This document shows, in pieces, positions 1 through 15,538 of a stretch of 64,000 bases of DNA; position 1 is the stretch's first letter, and each line of letters starts with the position of its first letter. A program made the translations under genes and the position numbers. The stretch spans positions 13,550,205-13,614,204 of the forward strand of contig NC_080726.1 in NCBI RefSeq assembly GCF_019097595.1, read 5' to 3'. This DNA is from Hemibagrus wyckioides. Taxonomy: Eukaryota > Chordata > Actinopteri > Siluriformes > Bagridae. Under the pieces are notes generated by a model. The model saw only the letters and a program-made list of their open reading frames with translations. It was not told where the DNA came from and did no database searches.

Positions 1-1737
1 AATGTGACCTTTCTCAGGCTTGGAATACATAGAAATGCTCTGTGGCAGATAGATTTCATTCTGCACATCTTTTATATTCTAATTTACTGGCAATTTATGC
101 ATGCCATGGGAGAGCACTGTCACTGAAGCCTCTCAGATTTGGCATTTGGAACATTAAACACAATGGCCTGCATGAAAGCGGGACTTGTTTAGAGAGACGG
201 ATTTCAGGGGGCGAGGCAGAGAGAGACGGTTCTCTCTGAGAGAGCGTTTTCTCCTCAGTAATCTGGTTCTCATGGTTCAGAAGCTGAGCTTTAGCCTCCA
301 TCATCCCGGTGTCACCTGATTCAACACAACGTGTTTCTCTGTGTCTCCGCGTGTGACGCTTCTCACCTCCGTCTGCCCCTTCTGCTCCTCCTGCTGCCCT
401 CTGACACGCTGCAGGATCCTCCAGGCTCTCTGACCTGCCTCCAAAAATGACTGTCCTCTATGGATACACCGCTGTTCCATTCTGCTAGAGGAATGGAAAT
501 GGATTCATCCAACTTATTCTTTTTTAATTATTTTTTATACCTCTGTTTGGATAACCTTACACGGAATTTTAGTGGTTGAAGATAACACCTTCACATTTGC
601 CTCGGACAGCAGAGAGCAGAAATGGCTTTGATATCACCATTTACTTTAAAGAAACATTTGTGTGAGGAAAAAATAGCCATTCTTGGAACTTTGCTATGAA
701 AATATTGTCCCTGGTATGCTAGGAAAAAAACAGATTTCTGAAAGAACACATATTCTGTAATGTCTGAGTGTCTGCTTTCATATGAGCCATGGATCACTAC
801 TGTGGAGTGTGACATATGAAAGAAAACATGAACACAGCATCTTGTGAGGAGCTAGCCGTGTTTTAAAAGAGTTTCTAGCAAATGAGAGATTTGTCTTATG
901 GTTCTACTCTGAATAGCTTGAAAGCACCACCGGTTTTGCTCTCTCAGACTCCTAGCCAGGGATCTCAGTTGTGATGTTGGGGTTTGAACTCATGATCTTA
1001 TGGCAAATGAGTGAAAGCTTTATTTTTGTAAAAAAATATGCCTTATTTGACTGAATAAAAATTCATGTTGATTTGAGGGTATATAGGTGAAAAGTTTTGA
1101 AAAAAATTTTGAAGGTTTTAGACGGTAATGAACAGTAAACAGTGACATAATCAACATTTAAAACTTTTCTTTAGTGCCCTGTCCAGCAGTTTTATAAGGA
1201 AATGATCTGGAGTGTTCCTCCTCCTCCAGACTTTACTTGACTTGCTTGCTTCTCTCTCTCTGCAGGTCCCAGACAGCCTGATGCTCTTATTACTGCTCTG
1301 TTACTCTGCAACATTTCTTAATTTCTTGCTAAAAGATGCATAGAAATCTAAAATGAGTTGTTTTCTATGGACCGATGCAGGCAAAATGTATACAAAACTT
1401 TTAATTCATGTATTTTTATGTGATGTCATGTAATTAGTTTTCTTGTCATTTTCTTGCACATTGTAGAAGATACTCAGGATACTCACGATGATCACACCGA
1501 CCTACATTATCTCATCACATGCCATCTTTAGAAGGTTACCCTCAGAGTGTGGTGATACTGTTGAGAAAGAAAAAAAAAAAAAAGGATCCTTTTGTCTCCC
1601 AGAGGGCGTCTGCGGAAAACGAGTGCGTTCTCTCAGCAGTTAATAACCATTCACACCACCAGAATGCTTCATTACACACCTTGACCTCTGTGGCATTTTC
1701 TCTTCACTCGGGATTTTACGCCAACTTGGCAAAAATG
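1..1737. other. Intronic single-copy sequence, no gene seen
   Basis: AT-leaning sequence of mixed composition with an A-run at 1569-1583. Open frames are short (under 85 codons) with no recognisable domain. Nothing else is supported. Confidence 0.6.
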
Positions 1738-1825
1738 GGGTGTGTGTGTGTGTGTAAATGTGTATGTGCGTAAGAGAGAGAGAGAGAGAGGAAGAGAGAG
1801 AGAGAGAGGAAGAGAGGAAGAAGAG
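1738..1825. repeat. (TG)n then (GA)n microsatellites
   Basis: A short TG tract (about 1740-1755) is followed by interrupted GA/GAA-type purine repeat to about 1825. Confidence 0.85.
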
Positions 1826-1956
1826 ACGTGGTCCAAAGATCCAGTCTAACTGTCAGGTGGAGTGTTTTGTAATTACTGCAGCTGCAGCTGTAGAGTTGAA
1901 CAGTTCTGCTGGCTGGCTTTATTAGATTCTGTCAAACATCTCTCCAACACACACAC

Positions 1957-1957
<1 letters not shown>

Positions 1958-2014
<57 letters not shown>

Positions 2015-2120
2015 CTCTCTGTCTGTCTCTCTCCCTCTCTCTCTCTCTCTCTCTGCCCCCCCCCTCTCTCTTTCTCTTCCTTTCTCCCTCCCTCTCTCTC
2101 CCTCCCTCTCTCTCTCCCTT

Positions 2121-2152
<32 letters not shown>

Positions 2153-2163
2153 CCCCTCTCTCC
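1958..2163. repeat. (CT)n polypyrimidine tract with interruptions
   Basis: About 200 bp of nearly pure pyrimidine on the plus strand, mostly CT with CCCT, TTTC and GTCT interruptions. The open frames over it (130 codons plus, 90 codons minus) are Leu/Ser and Arg/Glu runs created by the repeat. Confidence 0.92.
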
Positions 2164-3305
2164 TGATAGTTCACCAGACCCGAGACACTTCTACATGTTT
2201 GCATGTTCTCGATTTATTTCAGCGGAAACATTTCTGTTCTGTTCACGAATATAAGAAAAGACTAATGTTGCCATCAAATGTCAGGGTCAAGTTCACTTAC
2301 ATTTATATTTTATAGACACTTAAAAATCAGAAACAGACGAAAGCTGTCTGTGATTTGAAGAACCTGAAAAACGTAGAAGCATTTATAACCTGAAAGACTT
2401 GAGGCTCATGCTGGATTATAAAGCATTAGTAACATCTACAGGTTAGCTGGACATTATTGTCAATGTAGGATTTTCGACGTTTTCAGCCGAATCAGCGGTC
2501 AGACCATACATGAATAATATTCACCAGGTTCACTAAAGGTGAAAGTACGCAGGACCTGAAAGATGAGTATGAAAGCTGCCTCTGCTTCAGCTTTAGTCAC
2601 TCTGGTTTGCTGAATGTTTCACTTTTTCTGAGGCAGGAGCAAGTAGCGTTTTTAAGTAGCGGCTGCATCACAGCTAATTTTCGTCTAGCTGTTTTCTTAT
2701 TGTTGTTCGGCGCACTGATGGTGCGTCTGAATAAATGGGTCGAGTCAATAACAAAAATGCACTAATGCATGAAAAAGAAAGTGCAGCAAGATACAAAGTC
2801 TTATCCTCGATATTGTCTGAAGAGATAAATCTTTAGCATTTGTTTGTGGAAAGAATGAGGACACCGTGCTGTAAGGAGAAGTGTTTTCCCCTTGCGTGTC
2901 TTATTGTGGTCACACTGGTTTGGCGCTTCGTCAGAAATAAACCCACTCGTTTGCACACTGCCATGCTGACCTAAATCAATAAGGGCAGCTTTGTGAGCTG
3001 ATCTGACCTCAGCTGCAAACTGAACTAAAAACGACAAACAGGACAATCACGGAAAGTTCTGACAAAAGCTAACAGAAGGAAAGTGATATATAAGCTTGCT
3101 GGAATATGCCGCGATAGCCTGTACATTGTAATGAGGCATCTGCACTCTAGTTTGCTCTCTAAAGATTTTACCTCCTAAGACGTGCAAAAGATATACAAGT
3201 GGGAATGTACTCATGTATACAATGTTGTGTGAATACACACTGGACAACTGCAAATGAAATGCAGTGAAATATCACCTAGTGCACTTAGAGCATAATGACT
3301 AGGCC
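2164..3305. other. Intronic sequence with part of a dispersed repeat
   Basis: No gene seen. About 2466-2740 resembles 17199-17690 and is listed separately. The remainder shows no recognisable feature. Confidence 0.55.
2466..2740. repeat. Copy A of an unnamed dispersed repeat
   Basis: Segments here match 17199-17690 in the same order. An aligned stretch runs from TAGGATTTTC to GCGGTCAGACC. A later one contains GTTTTCTTATTGTTG followed by TCGGCGCA. Divergence is high and no termini are visible, so the class is unknown. Confidence 0.45.
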
Positions 3306-3307
3306 TT

Positions 3308-3350
<43 letters not shown>

Positions 3351-3368
3351 TCTATTTATTTATTTATT
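3306..3368. repeat. (TTTA)n microsatellite
   Basis: About 15 TTTA units with one TCTA interruption, directly abutting the GAT-type satellite. Confidence 0.95.
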
Positions 3369-3548
3369 GTGATTATGGTGGTGATGGTCAGGGTGATGAT
3401 GGTGATGATATTGGTGATGTGGATAATGGTGATGGTGATGATGGTGGTGATGATGATGATGATGGTGGTGATGAAATGGTGGTGGTAATAATGGTGGTGA
3501 TGCTGATGATGATGGTGATGATGTTAATGATGATGATGATAATGGCAG

Positions 3549-3579
<31 letters not shown>

Positions 3580-5977
3580 AATGGCAGTGATGATGATGAT
3601 CATGATGGTGATGGTGGTGGTGATGACAATGGTGGTGATGATAATGGTGGTGATGATGGTGATCATTGTGGTGATGGTGGTGGTGATGGTGATGACAATG
3701 GTGGTGATGATGGTGATAATGATAGTGATGATAATGATGATGTTGATGGTGATGATAGTGGTGGTGATGGTGATGATTGTGATGATGATGGTGGTCATAA
3801 TGATTGTGTTGATGATGGTGATGGTGGTAATGGTGATGATGATAATGGTGGTGATGATGGTGATAATGATGGTGATGATGATGGTCATAGTGATGATAGT
3901 GATGGTGATGTTGATGGTGATGATGATGGTCATAGTGATGATAGGGATGATAATGATGGTGATGATGATGGTCATAGTGATGATAGTGATGATGGTGATG
4001 TTGATGGTGATGATGATGGTCATAGTGATGATAGGGATGATAATGATGGTGATGTTGATGGTGATGATGGTGATGATGGAGATGATAATGGTGGTGATAG
4101 TGATGGTCATAGTGATGATAGGGATGATGATGTTGATGGTGATGATGATTGTGATGATAGAGATGATAATGGTGATAGTGATGGTCATAGTGATGATAGG
4201 GATGATAATGATGTTGATGTTGATGGTGATGATGATGGTCATAGTGATGATAGAGATGATAATGGTGATAGTGATGGTCATAGTGATGATAGGGATGATA
4301 ATGGTGATAGTGATGGTCATAGTGATGATAGGGATGATGATGTTGATGTTGATGGTGATGATGATTGTGATGATAGAGATGATAATGGTGATAGTGATGG
4401 TCATAGTGATGATAGGGATGATAATGATGGTGATGTTGATGGTGATGATGATGGTGATGATAGAGATGATAATGGTGATAGTGATGGTCATAGTGATGAT
4501 AGGGATGATAATGATGGTGATGTTGATGGTGATGATGATGGTGATGATAGAGATGATAATGGTGATAGTGATGGTCATAGTGATGATAGGGATGATAATG
4601 ATGTTGATGTTGATGGTGATGATGATGGTGATGATAGAGATGATAATGGTGATAGTGATGGTCATATTGATGATAGGGATGATAATGATGGTGATGTTGA
4701 TGGTGATGATGATGGTGATGATAGAGATGATAATGGTGATAGTGATGGTCATAGTGATGATAGGGATGATAATGATGTTGATGTTGATGGTGATGATGAT
4801 GGTGATGATAGAGATGATAATGGTGATAGTGATGGTCATAGTGATGATAGGGATGATAATGATGGTGATGTTGATGGTGATGATGATGGTGATGATAGAG
4901 ATGATAATGGTGATAGTGATGGTCATATTGATGATAGGGATGATAATGATGGTGATGTTGATGGTGATGATGATGGTGATGATAGAGATGATAATGGTGA
5001 TAGTGATGGTCATAGTGATGATAGGGATGATAATGATGGTGATGTTGATGGTGATGATGATGGTGATGATAGAGATGATAATGGTGATAGTGATGGTCAT
5101 AGTGATGATAGGGATGATGATGTTGATGTTGATGGTGATGATGATGGTGATGATAGAGATGATAATGGTGATAGTGATGGTCATAGTGATGATAGGGATG
5201 ATAATGATGGTGATGTTGATGGTGATGATGATGGTGATGATAGAGATGATAATGGTGATAGTGATGGTCATAGTGATGATAGGGATGATAATGATGGTGA
5301 TGTTGATGGTGATGATGATGGTGATGATAGAGATGATAATGGTGATAGTGATGGTCATATTGATGATAGGGATGATAATGATGTTGATGTTGATGTTGAT
5401 GGTGATGATGATTGTGATGATAGAGATGATAATGGTGATAGTGATGGTCATAGTGATGATAGGGATGATAATGATGGTGATGTTGACGGTGATGATGATG
5501 GTGATGATAGAGATGATAATGGTGATAGTGATGGTCATATTGATGATAGGGATGATAATGATGGTGATGTTGATGGTGATGATGGTGATGATAGAGATGA
5601 TAATGGTGATAGTGATGGTCATAGTGATGATAGGGATGATAATGATGGTGATGTTGATGGTGATGATGATGGTGATGATAGAGATGATAATGGTGATAGT
5701 GATGGTCATAGTGATGATAGGGATGATAATGATGTTGATGTTGATGGTGATGATGATTGTGATGATAGAGATGATAATGGTGATAGTGATGGTGATAGTG
5801 ATGATAGGGATGATAATGATGGTGATGATGATGGTCATAGTGATGATAGGGATGATAATGATGGTGATGTTGATGGTGATGATGGAGATGATAATGGTGC
5901 TGATAGTGATGATTGTGATGATGGTGGTCATAATGATTGTGTTGATGATGGTGATAATGGTGGTGATGATGATGATG
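3369..5977. repeat. GAT-rich satellite with an 87-bp higher-order unit
   Basis: A 2.6-kb array built almost wholly of GAT-type triplets (GAT, GGT, AGT, AAT, CAT). From about 4.1 kb to 5.8 kb the triplets are organised into a longer unit of 29 triplets, 87 bp. Its landmarks are GATAGAGATGATAATGG, GATGGTCATAGTGATG, GATAGGGATGATAATG and GATGTTGATGG. I estimate about 20 units, some lacking one or two triplets. Because triplet phase is kept, both strands are open for 889 codons, as Met/Val/Ile and Ile/Thr strings. The first ~700 bp is less ordered and looks like the ancestral simple repeat. Confidence 0.93.
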
Positions 5978-8352
<2,375 letters not shown>

Positions 8353-9985
8353 GTATGCTGCTTTTTCTTTTACCAGTTTGTTTTATTCACTCAGTTTTTT
8401 TTACTCAGCTTTATTCTGTGTGTTTATTTGAGCTTTTGTACTCAGGTTAAAGCAATTTGTTGTTTTCTAAAGTACTTTATAAATAAACTCGACATGACCC
8501 TTCCTGCTTTTAGATCATTTAAAGGAAATCATTTTATGTTGTGGAACATCCTCAAAAGAAACGTAGCTCTTGTTATCTGTTGCCTTGAAGAGACTGAAAA
8601 CAGCCTTTCTCTCTTTTTTTTTTTCCTCTTAAAGTCAATAAGACAAAAACGCAGCATGTTCATGTTACCATGAAACTGAAAAAGCTCATAGCCTTCGGTC
8701 CTGAAGACTTTCCCTTGGCACAAACCGTAATCAACTCCATCCATAGACGTTAAATCAGTGTCTCTTTGCAGAAAGCCTCACCATTTCGATGTTTACATTC
8801 TCTGTTTGTGAAATCTCTGTATGTGGAGCAAGTCCCTGTACTTGACTGGTTACTATAGAAACGATATCGTATTAGAACAAGCGCATTAATAAAACCCTGA
8901 CAGCTGGAGTCAGTGTTCTAGCTGCTGCTATAGGAAATGAATCAAGCAGATTCAAGAATTGGACAGAGTAGTGCGACAATACAGTGTAACTCCAGCGTAA
9001 ATCCAGTTTTGTGGCTTCAATCAGACAGAAATCTGAGGCACTTTAGCTGTGTGTTTATTCTGGTAACACCGCTCCTTCACTCTGAAAAAGCAGGCTTTTC
9101 TATAAAATGACAAATTATAGATTCAGACCCGCAGATTCAGGGGTAAATACAGATGAGGTGAAAAACTCTGGACTGTTTCTTTAAAGGCAAGTGGACTGGA
9201 GTCTCCTCGTGACAACAGCCACCTTCCTGCGTGGGAAGAAAGCCAAATCAAAACAGACTCATTTGGATGCGTGGCTTCATATTCACATGCCACGGCTTTT
9301 CCGTAATGACCTCCAGGGGAGCGGGGGGTCATACGTCGGACTCTGTTATTTAGCAGATTGTCCTCCGCAGGTCCATTTCCTTGGCTCTTGTCTCACACTA
9401 GCACTTAGCCATCGGCTGTGAGACTGACCTTCATCTAGTAAACAAGTCCAAGCAAAAGGAACATTTAAATGCTTGCCAAAGGCTCATTAGTCGTCGTGGA
9501 TGAACAGAGAAAGCAAAGGACTCTGTCTTGCTTTTGCCATGCTAACGCAATCAGTCATTCCTCCTCGCTTTGCTAGCTCTATGGCAAACTCGATTTCCCA
9601 CGTTATGAGCTATCATTGTCCTCATTTCTTCTGCCAGTTTGCTTTGTACATGACTCGGAGGTACGCCGAGCCGCACCGTTCAGGCAGGTCCCGCTGGCAG
9701 CATCTCAGGTGCAGTGAGGTCCAGCAGTATAACTGATCTCAGCTCAGCAGAAGAGGAGGTGCAGTGGACTGGCCAGTGGGGCAGGTCTGAATCAGTCTAG
9801 AGTCAGAGATGATGTTTAACCTTGCTTTCCTCAGTTCTGTGTCCTCCTAAGCCCGGGGAAAGCACAAACTATTTACTCACAGCGCTGTCACCCAAAAATA
9901 GAGGCACAGTAATCACAATTACACAGCTTGTGGAGGGCTGAAGTGTCATTTAGAAAAATAATCAAAAAGTCATCTCTCTGTGTTT
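8353..9985. other. Intronic single-copy sequence, no gene seen
   Basis: Mixed composition with a T-run near 8615. Open frames stay under 82 codons with no family resemblance. Confidence 0.6.
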
Positions 9986-10034
9986 ATCCCTCTTTCGCTT
10001 TCTCTTTCTCTTTCTCTTTGTGTGCCTCTCTCTC

Positions 10035-10075
<41 letters not shown>

Positions 10076-10112
10076 TGCTGACTCTCTCTTTCTCTGTCTC
10101 TCTCACACTCAC
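9986..10112. repeat. (CT)n-rich tract
   Basis: Interrupted CT/CTTT pyrimidine tract, followed by a short C-run near 10113-10121. Confidence 0.9.
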
Positions 10113-11981
10113 CCCCCCCCTCTCCCTGTCTGCATTTGGCATGGTTATTAGCAGGGCAGACTAAAGAGCAAAGAAAAGGTTGATAAACGACAGAGAAAAT
10201 GGACAGATTGTATAGGGTGATAGAAAGAGTCGATTGCTCTTTCTAGGACATAGAGTGTGGGTTGGGATTAAACACACTCCCCCTGCTACCACAGCTCCAT
10301 ACTGAACGCTGAGACGCATGCAGCTGGCTTCTTAGTCAGAGAAGATCTCAAAAGATATTTTGATTAAATGGTGAAGGAAGAGTTGTTTCATTTGGTCCAA
10401 CAGCAATGTTGCTTTCTGGAATCTGATAGGTTAGAAGGGGGCGGGCCAGTGGGGCTGGGTCACTGTAATGAAATTATGATTTTATAATAAAAGAGTTATT
10501 AACGATCTACAACACATTGATCATTGTCCTGTAAATTTATGATCTGTTGTGTTTTATTCCTAGGCAATGGTACCACAATTTTATGAACTAAACTAGACAT
10601 CGAGGCTTTATCCTCTTTTTTAAGATGACCAAGTCTTTATTGTATTTATTCTTTATTGCTGAAGCCCTGCTACTGGCCTGTTAATTCCTGTAATCTATGC
10701 AATTAGCATCTTACTCCTTTCATAGATTGATAAAAATAAAAGCAACCAACAATGGTCTAATTGTGCTTAAAGTCGAATCAATCGCTACAAACCAAATGTA
10801 ATCACACTGATGGTGTAAGTCTGATAGACTGAAGCAATTTAATTTCTATTGCCTCTGACTCCAGGGTCACAGCAATTTACTGAGTGCTAATTCACTTTAA
10901 AAAAATGCTAATAAAGATTTATTGAAGGATTCAGTGGCCATTTGCAGATGACTGGGACCAGAGGCTGAAGTGGTTTTGCTGGAGGGGCTTTTAGTGGCCA
11001 CTTATTTCTGCTTTCTCTTGTCTTCTGTATGTTCCTGCCCCTTCGTCTGCGTTCAGCGTGTTTCAGTATGTCGTAATGTGCACTCAGGAGAGTATAGAAT
11101 CGAGTTAAACCTAATATAATCAGAGGGCAGAGTTCAAGCTGTCTCCAAATATGAATATTACAGAATTCACTAAAAAACAAACGTCTCACGTTTCACCAAT
11201 GGCTCCGTGAGCCTCGTGCTGGATCTTAAGAAGCTTCTGTCTTTGTGTGTGTCTTCTAAAACTCTCTTCTCTCAGGATGCATCTCCCCCAGTGGACCTGC
11301 AGGCACCTGGGTTCTGCCCGCAGCTGCACTGGGATTTAATACAATTAGCTGTCCTGCTTGTGACTCATGTTACTCAAGCTGGGCTTTGACACAGACACTT
11401 AGAGAGATGAAGCGGGAGAGGATCAACACAGAAACGCTAGCTAGATACACGGCAGGGTAAGAAAACCTTGCACATGTATATGCGTCTGGCCTAGCCACTA
11501 ATGAGTTCCACCTACGCATGGAGCTGCGAGTAGGCTGCACTTCCCAGCAAGGAACATGGTTCAGCCTCTTGTGTTTTGAATCATGGTCTAAAGTGGACAT
11601 AAATCAACAGCAGCAAAGGAGAGGGTGATTTACGGGAGGCTTGCGTAATATGTGTGTGTGTGTGTGTGTGCTTGTGGCTATGAGTACATGAAAATTATGC
11701 CAGTGAGCAGGGATGCCGAGGCAGTGGTGCATGCAAAGGTGGACGCAAATAAGCTGCAGCTATGTAGAGTATTGCAGTATTTTGTTTGTGTTTTTATTTT
11801 TTTCTTTAAGCCCTTGCTGTTATTTGATTATAGTTTATGACAAAAATACGAAGCAGTGTTTGGGAGCAGAGCTGCATTCATAAAGCAACTGAAGTCCCCA
11901 AAAAATGATTCAGGAAAACAGATAACGTTGTTTCCAGAAGTTGTTCAATTTCTAAGACTGTATATAAAAATCATTAGACTC

Positions 11982-12006
11982 GGGGGTGGGGGGTGGGGGT
12001 GGGGGG
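11982..12006 (+). other. G-rich run with G-quadruplex potential
   Basis: Four or more runs of at least four G are separated by single T bases. This is a strong match to the four-G-run quadruplex pattern on the plus (sense) strand, so the pre-mRNA would carry it too. Confidence 0.65.
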
Positions 12007-13025
12007 TTTGTCCACACACGCATTAGGAAACTAATATTAATGCAGCTACTGAAGCGTTAGTTATTATCCCTCATTCACTTTCTGATAAGAACTAATTATT
12101 GATTATGGCTTTCTTGCTACACACACGCTAGAAGATGGAGCTATTATTGTTCCCAAGACAGAGTTGGACGCCTGCAAATCATCGAAATTATTAGCTATTA
12201 AGATCATTATCTCAATACCACAATAAATGTTGGGAATGTTACCGAATTTTTATGTTTATCTGTCAGTTATTGCGTATTGTTTACTGCAGCATAAGATTAT
12301 TGAAATTATTAGTTTTGAAAATCGCCTTTGCACATTGTAAACAGCTTAAACTTCGAGTCTCATAGTTTATTTTAAAGAAGAATATTATATTTAAAGAAAA
12401 ACATTGCCCAAATCTAGATTTCTGTTAGGTAAAGTACATCTCTGATGCTCAATTTGCATCTTGTGTAACCAAAAGTTGCCCCGGGTTTAAGTGGAGGTCC
12501 AGGAGATCCATTAACACATAGATTAGGCCTGTTTGATCAAACTGATTGATTTTTAAATAGTTGGAAAATGCTGATTGTAGATGGTAAAATGTAAAAGAAA
12601 GATCCTCAGAGCAGCTCTTTCGTTTTCTTAAATCCTAGAAAATTATTTTAGTTATTAGAATTATTTGCATAGCACGTTCAACAAAGCAGCTTTAGAGGGA
12701 TATAGAAATTCAGAATAAAAATGATGAAGTTTGAACCTGCCTTCTATTCTTCATGCTGCTCTTTCATCCATCCCCAAGAAGAGCAAGACCTCTTCAAAGG
12801 TCCACCAAGAAAGCCACACCTCATCCACTCTCACATTCCTTGATTGTTACCCCTAATACTTCAATACATGCTCTCCTTACTCTTCTTCTCTGGGGTCATT
12901 ACATCCTAACACCTCCTCTTCATCATAATGCCTCCCCTTACACCTAATGCCCCCTCCCATTCCCACCCTCCCCTTGTTTCCCTTATCCAGCGAGGGGAGA
13001 ATTCTTGACTCTGGACGATACAAAT

Positions 13026-13331
13026 TTATGGAATCCTCCCAACTTCCCTCAGACTGTAGAAGCTGCTCGGATAAGCAGTGAAACATTTCGGTCTTTCTGA
13101 AAAGAAGTCCAGTTGATATGACTCAACTTCCAGATGAAGTTTGATATTTACATTTATATTTATCTCTGAGAGGATATGAGGAAGAACTCTTGAATCAAAT
13201 GGGAACCCATCCTCATCTGGGTGACACCGGACAGTGAGACTCTCAATAATTTCCTTTCTGTAACCGTACACTATGTAGTCAAGTGCAACAGTGTAACCAG
13301 GTACGAGCATCAGTCTGATTTCTGAATTCAT
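13026..13331 (-). other. Unrecognised 101-codon open frame
   Basis: Methionine-initiated frame of balanced composition that does not overlap a simple repeat. I recognise no domain, signal peptide or membrane segment. In AT-rich intron a frame this long can occur by chance, so coding status is doubtful. Confidence 0.12.
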
Positions 13332-14890
13332 TATAGTTTTAACACAAATTGCTTTCCGCCAAAAGACATCAAATTTTCAGTGCCGGAAGCCCGAGCGCAA
13401 AACATCAGTGTTCAGTTGCGTATACTTTCAGTGTGATGGCTGTGAGTGAAGTGCAATAAACACGGCGTCAGAATGAAGGACATCAGCATATTGAACTATG
13501 ATTTCACAAATATTTACTACATGATCTCAAAACTGTTCTGCAAAATGACTTTGCATTTAGTGTTTACTCTGCTTGTCAGTTTAGTTTAGTCATTTACAGT
13601 TCATTTTCCGAGAGAGGAGCAGAAAGGACGTCTGCGGTTCGATGCTAAAGTATGACTCGGGCAATCAAGGACAGTGTGGCGCAGATCTGTTTGCTCTCTG
13701 AAGGACTCCTGACTGTGTTAGAAGCTATTTGAATACAGGGAGCTTTTGGCTGGGCATTTTAATGTGGAGAAGGATCTTGGCATAAATGTCAGCTTCAGTT
13801 CACAGACCTGCCTTGATGCTGGAGGCTTTGGTTACGTTTGCACTTATTTTTGTCCCTGGGTGAACTGGCAGTCACTGAAGTTGTTGTTCCCTTCTTGAAT
13901 CTGCTTCTGCTTGATTGGCGAGAATTGAAGAAGACTTGGCGCTGGCTGGAGCTGTAACACGTAGCGACTGGCTAGCACATACAACCTCACTGAGAAAATC
14001 TCTTTTCAGGCAGCCTTTTGTCTCTACTAACCTCTGTATTTTCCCTGTTAAGCTGTGCATAAACACCAGCTGCCAGATTAACTGTAGTTTTATAGTTATC
14101 ACAATATGTCTTCACAAACCGGATGCAACTTTAACGTCATGACGTTTGCGATAACAAAAAGCTTTAAAGAGCTGCCCCGACTGCCCTGCTCACACAGCAC
14201 CGGGCTGAACTCTCTCACGCTAGTGACCACAGAGCAAACACACAAATGATAAGTCATACCTCATATTATTACTTATTCATAGACAGAGAATCAGTTCTGT
14301 TGGGGTGCCAAAACAACAAGAAGTGAGACTGTAAGTGAGAAATTTGTATAAAAAGCAGACACACAGCTGCAGTTTCTCAGTTTATTGGGGTTAGACTAGC
14401 TAAGTGGTGGTGTACATAGCTTTGTAAATAAACTGTACTATTTTTAGTGGGTGTAAAAAAAAACCTTACAATCAGCTGTTGTTACTGCTACATTTACTGT
14501 GGCTGAATCTCAAATGGTGTGCATAATGCCATTCCAAGTACCCTAGGCGGAGCACATATGTATAAAATAGGAAGGCATTTGGGATTCAGCTTCCTGTACA
14601 GTGCGGCTAGAGGCAGGATGCGAGTGTTTCATTGAGGATAATCCAATAATCATTCAGAGTCTGTAGCAGGAGTCAGATCACAGAGAGACAGCATTCAACT
14701 ATAATAATCCATAATCAGAAAAAAGATGAGGGTTAATACCAGAGCACAAGGAAACAACAGGTGAGGAAACGTGATAAGTTATCGATGAGACTTTGCACAA
14801 AGGAGCAGAAACACTTGCGTGTAAATCAACAAGGTAATACAGGACTGAGCTCAGGACAGGTGCACACATTAAGACACCAGTTCTAAAAAC

Positions 14891-15126
14891 ATTTTACCTC
14901 AAGTGGTTAAGGCTCTGGGTCATTGACCGGAATGATCGGGGGTTCAAGCCCCAGCACTGCCACGTTACCACTGTTGGGCCCATGATCAAGGCCCTTAACC
15001 CTCTCTGCTCCAGGGGCGCTGTATCATGGCTGACCCTGCGCTCTGACCCCAACCTCCAAGGATAGGATATGCGAAGAAAGAATTTCACTGTGCAGTAATG
15101 TATATGTGACAAATAAAGGATATTTC
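14891..15126 (+). repeat. tRNA-derived SINE (family 1), nearly complete
   Basis: The head resembles a tRNA promoter: A-box-like CTCAAGTGGTTAAGGC and B-box-like GGGTTCAAGCCCC. It is followed by the body common in fish copies (CACTGTTGGGCCC, AAGGCCCTTAACC, CTGTATCATGGCTGACC) and a 3' end ATGTGACAAATAAAGG with a short AAAT-rich tail. Other copies in the window lie at 53900-54098, 62200-62420 and, reversed, 60832-61137. Confidence 0.85.
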
Positions 15127-15517
15127 TAAAAATAAATAAATAAATACATACATTTTATTAAATTAATTAATTAATTGATTGATTTTTTTAATTTAATTTT
15201 GCAGTAAAGCTTTCTATCCCTGAGCTTTTCACTGATATAACACATTAGTTCTGAGTTCATTGCTCTTGAACCCCTAAATGTAAATGTAATAATGTGGGTT
15301 GAGATTTCCACCGCTCTATGGGCCTCTGCTTCACAGACCCCTGGGGGTTCCCGGATTCGACTTAGTGAACTACCACATTAAGGGAACAAACCAATTACAG
15401 GACAGGAGACAAGACTGAATCAAAAGCACATGTTAAATGTAAACGAAAGCACATGACGTTAATTCAAAATAAAACGACATGAAAGCAGTGCTTGTCACTC
15501 CATCTGAACACACACCA

Positions 15518-15538
15518 GGGGGTGGGGGTGGGTGGGGG
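15518..15538 (+). other. G-rich run with G-quadruplex potential
   Basis: Four G-runs of three to five bases separated by single T bases, on the sense strand of msi2. Confidence 0.6.

Larger units (their letters stand above)
10113..14890. other. Long intronic single-copy stretch
   Basis: Contains (TG)n at about 11650-11671 and a G-rich run at 11982-12006. The longest open frame is 101 codons (minus, 13026-13331) and is unrecognised. No transposon signature seen. Confidence 0.55.

Noticed and set aside
14891..15010. Possible tRNA gene from A- and B-box-like sequences
   Set aside because: The cloverleaf is not complete and the same head occurs in several dispersed copies with a SINE body and tail.
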